From Tepidaquicella sp964564635 (GTDB taxonomy: Bacteria > Bacteroidota > Ignavibacteria > Tepidaquicellales > Tepidaquicellaceae), in assembly GCA_964564635.1 (NCBI GenBank), contig CAZMAR010000004.1:1-64000 (forward strand): DNA of 64,000 nt, given 5' to 3'. This document shows positions 27,002 to 35,034 of the stretch, piece after piece (the stretch's first letter is position 1; each line of letters starts with the position of its first letter). Both the position numbers and the translations under genes were made by a program. The notes under the pieces are model-generated. The model was not told the DNA's origin. It searched no databases and worked only from the letters and a program-made list of their open reading frames with translations.

Positions 27002-27778
27002 TTATATCTCGAGTTCTAAAGAAACGGGGCAATGGTCACTTCCCATAATTTCGGAATGTATTTTTGATGACTTTACATATTTAACAAAATCATCTGAAAC
27101 CATAAAATAATCTATTCTCCAGCCTATATTTTTTTCACGGGCTCTTGTTATAGGGTCCCAATATGTATAATGCCCACCTTCTTTATTAAACAACCTAAAA
27201 ACATCTACATATCCGAGGTTGATTATTTTGTCTATCCACTCTCTTTCCTCTGGTAAAAAGCCAGAAACTGTTTCATTTTCTTTTGGTCTTGCAAGGTCTA
27301 TTTCTTTATGTGCAGTATTAAAATCACCCGCAACTATTATGCCTTTTCTATCTCTATAGTTTTTTTCTAAAAAGAAAAAGAGTTCATCATAATATTCTAA
27401 TTTATATGCTACCCTTTCTGCACCCCTTCCTCCATTTGGGAAATATGAATTAACGAGTAGAAAATCTTCATATTCAGCGAAAATTACTCTCCCTTCTATA
27501 TCGAATTTTTCATTTTTTAATCCATAAATTACTTTTAATGGTTCTATTCGTGTATATATACAGACACCTGAGTATCCTTTTCTTTGAGCTGAAAACCAAT
27601 AGGATTTATAATTTTCAATATTTATTAATTCTTCTGGTAATTGCTCTTTTTGTGCTTTAGTTTCTTGCAGGCATATTATATCACCATTGCAATAGTTTAT
27701 CCACGTATTATTTATTTTACTGTATAATGCTCTTATTCCGTTAACATTCCAGGTATATATTTTAATTTTTTTCTTCAT
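27002..27778 (-). CDS. xth: Exodeoxyribonuclease III / AP endonuclease
   Basis: This Mg-dependent enzyme cuts DNA at abasic sites and removes 3' blocks in base excision repair. It carries the family motifs in order: WNVNGIRA (about 8-15), CLQETK with the metal-binding Glu near residue 38, GDFNTAH near 147, and GSDHCPV near the C-terminus with the catalytic Asp-His. The length of 258 residues is typical. It converges on the DUF948-like gene with only 15 bases between, and no hairpin is seen there. Confidence 0.94.
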   Translation of the reverse strand: MKKKIKIYTWNVNGIRALYSKINNTWINYCNGDIICLQETKAQKEQLPEELINIENYKSYWFSAQRKGYSGVCIYTRIEPLKVIYGLKNEKFDIEGRVIFAEYEDFLLVNSYFPNGGRGAERVAYKLEYYDELFFFLEKNYRDRKGIIVAGDFNTAHKEIDLARPKENETVSGFLPEEREWIDKIINLGYVDVFRLFNKEGGHYTYWDPITRAREKNIGWRIDYFMVSDDFVKYVKSSKIHSEIMGSDHCPVSLELEI

Positions 27779-27928
27779 CTTTTTTCTCTTATAATAAAAA
27801 ATTCCTATTAAATTTACAATTTACATATGTTTTTACAATATATATATCTGTGGGAAAAATTTTTGAAAAAATGTATTATAAAAAATTTTTATTACTTTTT
27901 TTAATTTAAAATATTTATATTTAAGAAT

Positions 27929-29137
27929 ATGAGACCTTATTTTGAAATAAAACTATTAATGGGAAATCCGAAGTTCCCCTATGCGATGGAACTCCTTGAA
28001 TCATTTAAGAGGAGACAAGTACCGGAAAAAAATCTTCTCGAAAAACTATATGGTAGTTCTAAGTCAGATATTTTACAGAAACAGATTGCTCTCTTTTTTG
28101 AGGAAAATTTTAAAGAAAAGTTCACCATAAGAAAACATGATGCTGAAGCTCCCGTAGAAATTTATAATACAAGGACAAATTTAGAGAATGATGTTATCTA
28201 CCAAAAAATACATAATGGCATTATTGAAGGAAGAGTGCCCGAATTAGAGGATTTGAGAAAATTTTATGGTGATTTCTCTTCTTCTGTTTACAATTTATAT
28301 TCTGAATATGTAAATTATGGTATGAAGAGGAGATGTGAACTCCCTGCTCCATCACATTTAAATAGAGTTGCGGGTATTGCTATTAAACTTAATTTCAATA
28401 GCGATGGTGGTTATAAATACGGTACAATCGCTGCTCTACATGATGTTATTGAAGACCTTTTCCCTGTCATTAAAGATGAACAGGGAAATAATTACGACTT
28501 CGCTCATTATAAAGATTTTGTTGAGAAATATATTCCTGAAGAATTGAGAGAAGAACTTAAAATTTTGTCCAACCATTATGATATGATACTTGCTTATGTT
28601 GTTAAGTATTTAAGAGATAATGACAGGTCAATAACAAAATATAATATTCTTGATATTCTTAAATGGATGATAGGTAAAGAACAATGGGAGCTTAATAAAT
28701 ATATCAGGAAAATGATTGTCTTAATTGAAAAAGATGAATCATTAAATGATAAGGAAATTATTGAAGATATCAAGTGGAAATGTTATTATGAACTTTATTT
28801 AAATGGTATCGCAAATGCTTCAAAGTCAATGAATAATTTCAGGTTGTTTGAAATAAAGGGGATTGATTTATTAGATAATTTTCACGGTAAAGATGTTTTA
28901 TCTCTTGATGGCAGGATAAGAAGTATCAAAAAGAATGTTATGTGGGCAAAACTTGGATATAGTTTATCTTCTTCCTGGATTCCGCTGAATAATCATATTC
29001 GTGAATGTATGGAAGATGCTTTTGTCGCTGCTGAATGCGTTGTGTTAAAGGATTTAATGCAGGAACAATCTTCTATTGATTTTGTTATGGCTGCTTTGTT
29101 AAAGTTTAAGAGATTAGAGGATGTATTTTATTTATAA
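27929..29137 (+). CDS. HD-domain protein with RelA/SpoT-hydrolase-like signature
   Basis: I do not recognise the full-length 402-residue protein, but residues 140-320 carry the metal-binding pattern of (p)ppGpp hydrolases. The elements are His143 in PSHLNRVAGIA, HDVIED at 171-176 (His171, Asp172, Glu175, Asp176) and a distant IKGIDLLDN at 309-317 (Asp313, Asn317), where SpoT and MESH1 have KLADxxxN. The spacing between the second and third elements (about 135 residues) is longer than in SpoT. No synthetase, TGS or ACT domain is present. The first 130 residues and last 80 are unassigned. There is no signal peptide. It stands alone, divergent from xth. Another HD-type phosphohydrolase is the alternative. 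Confidence 0.6.
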   Translation: MRPYFEIKLLMGNPKFPYAMELLESFKRRQVPEKNLLEKLYGSSKSDILQKQIALFFEENFKEKFTIRKHDAEAPVEIYNTRTNLENDVIYQKIHNGIIEGRVPELEDLRKFYGDFSSSVYNLYSEYVNYGMKRRCELPAPSHLNRVAGIAIKLNFNSDGGYKYGTIAALHDVIEDLFPVIKDEQGNNYDFAHYKDFVEKYIPEELREELKILSNHYDMILAYVVKYLRDNDRSITKYNILDILKWMIGKEQWELNKYIRKMIVLIEKDESLNDKEIIEDIKWKCYYELYLNGIANASKSMNNFRLFEIKGIDLLDNFHGKDVLSLDGRIRSIKKNVMWAKLGYSLSSSWIPLNNHIRECMEDAFVAAECVVLKDLMQEQSSIDFVMAALLKFKRLEDVFYL

Positions 29138-29156
29138 ATGAATTGTTTTTAATTTT

Positions 29157-29651
29157 TTATTTATCATTCTTATTAGGGATTTCTGGATAAAGCTTTCCTC
29201 CTCTTACTGTTGCTCCAAGTACTATTCCTGCGCTAATCAAAACTATATTTTTTACAATATATTGGCCTTCCAATGTTAATGCTATTGGAAATACTCTGAA
29301 TATTTCCGATGGAAATAGAAATAACGGGGTAAAGGTACCTAACATTTGAAGGAATAGTAATAACAGTGTTTCTCTCAGGAATATATTTAAAAGCAATCCA
29401 AGCCCGATTAGTACTTCCCAGGTCGCAAGCCCGAATATAATTGCTTTTTGGGGCAATGTGTGAAAAGTTAATTCATCTATAGTTTTGATTGCAATACCTT
29501 CAGCAGGACTTAATCCCTCAAAGTATTTAAGGATTCCAAACCAGAAAAACACTATGCCAACACTTATTCTTAAAAAGAATATACCGTTTCTGGACATCCA
29601 CATTGTTATAGATTTATCTATTTTTTGAAATTTTTCTCCTCTTAAAAACAT
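29157..29651 (-). CDS. DoxX-like integral membrane protein
   Basis: This 164-residue protein has four hydrophobic segments: about 24-44 with ISVGIVFFWFGILKYFEG, 70-90 with ATWEVLIGLGLLLN, 95-115 and 130-148. The arrangement and the FWFGxLK motif resemble DoxX or DUF417 family proteins. Homologues are linked to redox or oxidative-stress functions, but the biochemical role is unclear. It converges on the HD-domain gene with a 19-base gap and is divergent from the acyl-CoA synthetase. Confidence 0.65.
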   Translation of the reverse strand: MFLRGEKFQKIDKSITMWMSRNGIFFLRISVGIVFFWFGILKYFEGLSPAEGIAIKTIDELTFHTLPQKAIIFGLATWEVLIGLGLLLNIFLRETLLLLFLQMLGTFTPLFLFPSEIFRVFPIALTLEGQYIVKNIVLISAGIVLGATVRGGKLYPEIPNKNDK

Positions 29652-29751
29652 AGTATTTATTATTAATTTACTACTAAAACAAAATTTTATAGTAATTAGT
29701 TTTATTATCCTTATGTAAGTAAATTTAATTTAATTTTTAATTAGCTTTAGA

Positions 29752-31896
29752 ATGAGTATTTTTAACGGAAACAAAAATTTTTATATGTTTGAAAAACACG
29801 ACCTAAACAAGTTTTTTTATCCTAAATCAATTGCTGTTATTGGTGCATCAACCAAAAAAGGTTCTTTAAGTTGGGAATTGATAAATAACCTTATCAAGTT
29901 TGGTTACCAGGGAAGAATATTCCCAATTAATCCAAAAGCAGAAGTGATTCAGTGTTTGAAAGTTTATAAATCTGTTACAGAGATTAAAGAGAAAATTGAC
30001 CTTGCAATTATTATGGTTTCAAGAAATCTTGTTCTGCAAGCATTAGATGAATGCTATAAAAAAAAGATTGATGCAATTCTACTAATTACAGCTGGTTTTA
30101 AGGAAACAGGCAAGTCAGGGGCTAATCTTGAAAATGAACTTGTCCGGAGGGTTAATATATATAAAATGAAACTTGTAGGACCTAACTGTATGGGAATTAT
30201 TAATATGGAAGAATCTGTGAGTATGAATGCAACTTTTGTAAGAAATACTCCTGTTTCTGGTGGCATTGCTTTTGTCTCGCAAAGTGGAGCTCTCGGGGCT
30301 GCAGTGCTTGCTATTCTTGAACAAAAAGATATAGGAATTATTCATTTTATTAGTATCGGTAATAAAGCCGATATTACAGAAAATGAAGTAATTAAATACT
30401 GGAAAGACAGTGATGTTATAAAAGTCATTACAGTATATCTGGAATCTTTTTCCAATGCTAATGAATTTTTAAAAGTTGCAGGTGAGGTAACGAAATTAAA
30501 ACCTGTTATTGCTATTAAAGCAGCTCGAACAGCATCAGGACAAAAAGCTGCATCTTCTCATACCGGTGCCCTTGCAAGCAGTGAAAATGTTGTTAACACG
30601 ATTTTTCAACAGTCCGGAGTAATTAGAGTTGATACTGTTGAAGATATGTTTGACCTTGCAAAGTGTTTTGATAGGGGAAGTTTACCTCTTGGTAATAGAC
30701 TCGGAATTTTAACAAATGCTGGTGGCCCGGCAATTTTAGCCTCTGATGAAGCTGATAAATGGGGATTGACATTACCATCCTTATCTGCTGCAACTATTAA
30801 TAAGTTAAAGGAATTTGCACCTGAGGAAGCGTCTTTGAACAACCCTGTTGATTTATTACCACCTGCTACTGCTGAAATGTATGCAAAAGCTACTGAACTA
30901 ATGTTAAAAGATGAAAACATAGATTCCCTTATAATTATTCTTGGTCCCCCTCTTATGCTCGACACTATTGAAATAGCGAAGGCTATTTGTGATGCTACTA
31001 AGGTGTCAAAAAAAACTTCTGTATTAGTACTTATGTCACAGGATGAGAATATTTCTAAATTAAGTAAGCTTGATAAAACTCATCCACCGATTTTAAATAG
31101 TGCTGAATCTGCTTCAAGATGTATTGGTAGAATGTATAGTTATAAAATTTGGAAAGAAACAAAATCAGGGCACCTCATAAAATACGATGAGAATAAAATT
31201 AAAACAGCTAAATATATTAATGTTTTAAAGAAGGGAGAATATTACTTAGATTTTGAAACGACTTATAATATTTTGAAAACTTATGGTTTCCCTGTAATAG
31301 AATCAAAGATTGCTAAAGATTTACAGGAATCAGTTGGTATTGCAGAGAGTATTGGATTTCCTTTAGTTATAAAAGCAGAAGCAAAAGGACTAATTCATAA
31401 AACTGAAGCAGGAGCAGTTATAACGGATATTAAAAATATCGAAGAACTTGTACAGGCTGAAAATCTAATATTATCAAGATTAAAAGAAAAGGGATTTGAA
31501 AAAGACTTTATCGGATTTGTTATGCAACCATTTCTTAAGGGAGATGTGGAAACAATTCTTGGTAGTTTTAAAGATGAATCTGCTGGGCATTTAATTATGT
31601 TTGGAATGGGTGGTATTTTTGTTGAAGTGTATAAAGATACTGCTTTTAGAGTTGCGCCTGTTTCAGATAAAGAGGCTGAGTCAATGATTAATTATATTAA
31701 AGGGAATAAAATTCTATCTGGAATAAGAGGTAAAAAACCAGTTGATAAAGAATTTATAAAAGAGAATATTTTGCGCCTTTCGAGTCTTGTTTGTGATTTC
31801 CCTGAATTTATTGAGATAGATTTCAATCCTTTTGTTGTTAGTAGTGATAAGAAAAAATGCAGGATTCTTGACGCTCGAATTAAATTTAAGAGTTAA
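29752..31896 (+). CDS. Acetate/acyl-CoA ligase, ADP-forming, fused alpha-beta
   Basis: It interconverts acyl-CoA, ADP and phosphate with acid, CoA and ATP, making ATP by substrate-level phosphorylation. The 714-residue chain begins with a CoA-binding Rossmann domain (PKSIAVIGAST, about 24-34). A ligase-CoA domain follows with SQSGALGAAVL and the phospho-His loop SSHTGALAS (His270). It ends with an ATP-grasp domain from about 490 (FPLVIKAEAKGLIHKTEAG). No acetyltransferase domain is attached. An ATG at 29785 (MFEKHD) just before the CoA domain is an alternative start. queD starts 9 bases downstream. Confidence 0.92.
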   Translation: MSIFNGNKNFYMFEKHDLNKFFYPKSIAVIGASTKKGSLSWELINNLIKFGYQGRIFPINPKAEVIQCLKVYKSVTEIKEKIDLAIIMVSRNLVLQALDECYKKKIDAILLITAGFKETGKSGANLENELVRRVNIYKMKLVGPNCMGIINMEESVSMNATFVRNTPVSGGIAFVSQSGALGAAVLAILEQKDIGIIHFISIGNKADITENEVIKYWKDSDVIKVITVYLESFSNANEFLKVAGEVTKLKPVIAIKAARTASGQKAASSHTGALASSENVVNTIFQQSGVIRVDTVEDMFDLAKCFDRGSLPLGNRLGILTNAGGPAILASDEADKWGLTLPSLSAATINKLKEFAPEEASLNNPVDLLPPATAEMYAKATELMLKDENIDSLIIILGPPLMLDTIEIAKAICDATKVSKKTSVLVLMSQDENISKLSKLDKTHPPILNSAESASRCIGRMYSYKIWKETKSGHLIKYDENKIKTAKYINVLKKGEYYLDFETTYNILKTYGFPVIESKIAKDLQESVGIAESIGFPLVIKAEAKGLIHKTEAGAVITDIKNIEELVQAENLILSRLKEKGFEKDFIGFVMQPFLKGDVETILGSFKDESAGHLIMFGMGGIFVEVYKDTAFRVAPVSDKEAESMINYIKGNKILSGIRGKKPVDKEFIKENILRLSSLVCDFPEFIEIDFNPFVVSSDKKKCRILDARIKFKS

Positions 31897-31905
31897 ATAT
31901 CTACA

Positions 31906-32334
31906 ATGAAAATATCAAAAGAATTTAGGTGGGAGATGGGTCACAGATTGCCCAATCACCATGGACCGTGTAGAAATATTCACGGACATTCCTATCGATT
32001 ATCCGTTGAATTGGAAGGTGAACCTTTAGAAAATGGAATGATTATTGATTTTAGTGATTTGAGTTCTATTATTAAGCCAATTATTCAGGAATTAGACCAT
32101 TGTTTTTTATGTTCTGAGGATGATAAAGAATTAATTGAATTTCTCAGGAAAATGAATATGAAACATACAGTTGTAAAATATCATGCTACTGTAGAAAATA
32201 TCTGCAAAGATTTATTTGAGAGAATTAAAAAAATGATTTCAGAAAAAAAATTTGTGAATATAAAAAATTTAACGGTTAGAATTCATGAAACTCCTAACGC
32301 CTATGCTGAGTTTACTGGTGAATTAGGAAATTGA
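31906..32334 (+). CDS. queD: 6-carboxy-tetrahydropterin synthase (QueD)
   Basis: This zinc enzyme makes 6-carboxytetrahydropterin, an early intermediate of preQ0 and queuosine. It shows the zinc ligands His13, His26 and His28 (WEMGHRLPNHHG and NIHGHSY) and the catalytic Cys22 in GPCRNIHGH. The 142-residue length is within the family range. The LDHCFL segment (about 65-70) and the C-terminal HETPNAYAEF, which holds the pterin-binding Glu, are conserved. No preQ1 riboswitch is seen upstream because the gene follows the synthetase by 9 bases. tgt at 52 kb uses the pathway product. Confidence 0.92.
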   Translation: MKISKEFRWEMGHRLPNHHGPCRNIHGHSYRLSVELEGEPLENGMIIDFSDLSSIIKPIIQELDHCFLCSEDDKELIEFLRKMNMKHTVVKYHATVENICKDLFERIKKMISEKKFVNIKNLTVRIHETPNAYAEFTGELGN

Positions 32335-32460
32335 CAACTCTTAATTTTTTTGATTATAGTTAACCGGGGTGTAAATTAGAATTGAGTTTTTTAAAAGCTA
32401 TTTTTTAAAATTAATCTGTTAAATATTTTCATACAATCCGTGTGTAAATCACAATTCATT

Positions 32461-34560
32461 TCAGCTTTTTGAAAAAGAATTTTTGAATTCTTCTATTGTT
32501 GAAACTGGTTTTTCGCAGATAAAGTTTTTACAAATAAAAATATAATTGCTGTCTTTATCATAATTTTTAAACTTCTGGTATTCATTTACCAACTTTTCTG
32601 ATAATTTGTAAATTGAACAGAAGGGTATGTATCTTTTATATATAAATTCCTGTGCGTTTTTTAAGAGTTCTGTATCTATATTTCTTGAGAATATTATTTC
32701 TGTATTTCCTTTTAGATATAATAAAATGTCTGAAATTATTTGAGGATGTGAATATGGAGATTCTTGAATTGAATTTGAGAAATAATTTATCGATTTAACT
32801 GCTTTTTCATTAAATGAATCATCGTCTTTTAAACTATGCATCTTTAGTAGCAATTCTATCATTATTGAGTTTGCAGATGGTTCTGATGTATCAGTTATAT
32901 CTTTCGTTTTAAAAATTAAATTTTCTTTATTGCTTGGTGTATCCCAGAAACCTCCTGAATTATTATCATAGAAAAGTTCTATTGTTTTATTTAGTAATTT
33001 ATCAGATTTGAAGAGATAGTCTGTATTAAAAGTTACCTCATACAATTTAATAAGACTGTTAATTATATGTACATAATCTTCTAAGTTCCCTTCGTTTGTT
33101 TTTAAACCATCACTATAACTGTGATAAAGAATATTTTCATTTTCATCAAATAAGTTGTTAAATATGAAGTCAATTGTCTTCTTTGCTATATCAATATATT
33201 TTTTATCTGATGTGACTTTATATAATTCAATTATTGCTTGTAACATCATTCCGTTCCAGCATGTAATGATTTTATTGTCTATATTGGGATTTGCTCTTTT
33301 CTGCCTTTCAATTATTAATTTCTGCTTTGAATTATGTAATATTCTCTCTACTTCTTCAGCTGATAATGAAAAGTGTTTCGCAGTATCAAATATGTCATTT
33401 TTTATATAAAGAACATTGTAATTTGCTAATCCCTCATGATAATCAGGAATTGTATTTCCTTCATAATTAATACCATATATGTATGTGAAGATTTTAAATT
33501 CTTCTTTTGAAAGAATATTTTCTAAATCTTTATATTTCCATAAATAATAATAACCTTCCTCTTTTTCCCCTTTTTCGTTTAAACTTTCTGCATCTTCCGA
33601 TGAATAATATCCTCCCTCCGGATTATACAATTTTTTTAATGTGTAATCAGATGTTTTTAATGCAACTTCTAAAAATAATTTTTCATTAGTAATTTTATAT
33701 GCATCGATATATGTAATTATTAATTGTGATTGGTCATACAACATTTTTTCAAAATGTGGAATTCTCCAAAATTTATCTACACTATATCTGTGAAATCCTC
33801 CTTCTAAATGGTCAAAAATTCCTCCATTATACATTGCTTTCAAAGTGTGAGTTACTATGTCAAGGGCTTCTTTGTTATTGTAGTAATAGTAATATTTCAA
33901 AAGGAAGTTTAGAAATGCTGGTCTGGGAAATTTATTTGTATTTCCAAAACCACCATTCTCATAATCGTAATACCTTTTTGCAGATTCAAAACACTCATCT
34001 ATTATTTCATTATAATGAATAGATTCGGGATTAACATTCTGGTATTCAGTTTTATTTTTCAAAATTAAAAAAATCTTTTCGGCGCTTTTATTAATTTCTT
34101 CATATTTTGTTTCCCATAAGTTGTTTACCTGTTGTATTACATCCTCAAGTCCGTTTCGTCCATATTTTGCTCGAGGTGGCAAATAAGTAAAGCCGTAAAA
34201 AGGTTTTAGCTCGTGATTAAGAATTAAGTTTAAGGGCCACCCCCCATAACCAAGCATTGACTGTAATGCAATCATATAAATTTTATCTATCTCCGGCCGT
34301 TCTTCTCTGTCAACTTTTATATTTATGAAAAATTTATTCATTAACTCAGCAATATCCTCATTTTCAAAACATTCCCTCGCCATAACATGACACCAGTAGC
34401 AGGATGAATACCCGATAGATAGAAATATAGGTTTATTCTGTTTTCTGGCTTCGTTAAATGCCTCATCTCCCCAGGGATACCAGTTAACGGGGTTATATGC
34501 GTGCTGTAATAAGTAGGGGCTTTTTTCTGAAATTAATTTATTGGGTTTTTTCTCGTTCAA
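32461..34560 (-). CDS. DUF255 thioredoxin-domain protein (YyaL/SSP411 family)
   Basis: The N-terminal domain of this 699-residue protein is thioredoxin-like with SSCYWCHVM (Cys54, Cys57) inside the family signature LLQHAYNPVNWYPWGDEAF and VDREERPEID. The remaining 500 residues form an (alpha/alpha)6-type barrel with NKFPRPAFL, GGFHRYSVD and SEDAESLNEKGEKEEGYYY, as in YyaL and human SPATA20. The molecular function of the family is unsettled. The gene is monocistronic, without signal peptide, and divergent from the small protein at 34716. Confidence 0.93.
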   Translation of the reverse strand: MNEKKPNKLISEKSPYLLQHAYNPVNWYPWGDEAFNEARKQNKPIFLSIGYSSCYWCHVMARECFENEDIAELMNKFFINIKVDREERPEIDKIYMIALQSMLGYGGWPLNLILNHELKPFYGFTYLPPRAKYGRNGLEDVIQQVNNLWETKYEEINKSAEKIFLILKNKTEYQNVNPESIHYNEIIDECFESAKRYYDYENGGFGNTNKFPRPAFLNFLLKYYYYYNNKEALDIVTHTLKAMYNGGIFDHLEGGFHRYSVDKFWRIPHFEKMLYDQSQLIITYIDAYKITNEKLFLEVALKTSDYTLKKLYNPEGGYYSSEDAESLNEKGEKEEGYYYLWKYKDLENILSKEEFKIFTYIYGINYEGNTIPDYHEGLANYNVLYIKNDIFDTAKHFSLSAEEVERILHNSKQKLIIERQKRANPNIDNKIITCWNGMMLQAIIELYKVTSDKKYIDIAKKTIDFIFNNLFDENENILYHSYSDGLKTNEGNLEDYVHIINSLIKLYEVTFNTDYLFKSDKLLNKTIELFYDNNSGGFWDTPSNKENLIFKTKDITDTSEPSANSIMIELLLKMHSLKDDDSFNEKAVKSINYFSNSIQESPYSHPQIISDILLYLKGNTEIIFSRNIDTELLKNAQEFIYKRYIPFCSIYKLSEKLVNEYQKFKNYDKDSNYIFICKNFICEKPVSTIEEFKNSFSKS

Positions 34561-34715
34561 AAATTTTATTATTTAAATTTTAAATTATTGTTAAATTAAC
34601 TTAATTTAAAACAAAAAAATGTATTTTTAAATTCATACTTGAGATTATAAGAATAACTTTTTTTTGTATTTTTGCTTTTTTATATTGATATTAAATTAAA
34701 ATAAAAATTGTATTT

Positions 34716-35015
34716 ATGTCTAAAATTCTGTTTGAAATTAAATATAAAGTAATCCCGGAGAAACGGGAGGAATACCTGAAATCTATTCAGGAGATGCGGG
34801 ATATAATTAAAAGTAAATATCCATGCCAATATTTTATATTTGAAGAAAAAAAATATCCTAATACTTTTTCTGAAGTTTTTCTTTGTGAGAATCAGGAACA
34901 ATTTGATTCTCTTGAGGATAACCAGACAGAGGATATGTATAATTTAACAAATAAAATTCATGATGAATATATTCTTGATAAGAAAGTTACTTTTTCAACG
35001 AAGTATGAAATATAA
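34716..35015 (+). CDS. Small dimeric alpha/beta-barrel (ABM-like) protein
   Basis: This 99-residue protein begins FEIKYKVIPEKREEYLKSIQEM and continues with a FSEVFLCENQEQFDSLED segment. The strand-helix-strand-strand-helix order and length resemble the antibiotic-biosynthesis-monooxygenase (ABM) or NIPSNAP dimeric barrel fold. No catalytic residue can be assigned. Its stop codon lies 11 bases into the ATG at 35005, which is in frame with the pgpH coding sequence, so the two genes are probably an operon. Confidence 0.5.
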   Translation: MSKILFEIKYKVIPEKREEYLKSIQEMRDIIKSKYPCQYFIFEEKKYPNTFSEVFLCENQEQFDSLEDNQTEDMYNLTNKIHDEYILDKKVTFSTKYEI

Positions 35016-35034
35016 TAAACCATTCAAATTCTAA

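Noticed and set aside
30606..30965. 119-codon frame antisense to the acyl-CoA synthetase
   Set aside because: Shadow of a strongly conserved gene; no ribosome site or recognisable domain.
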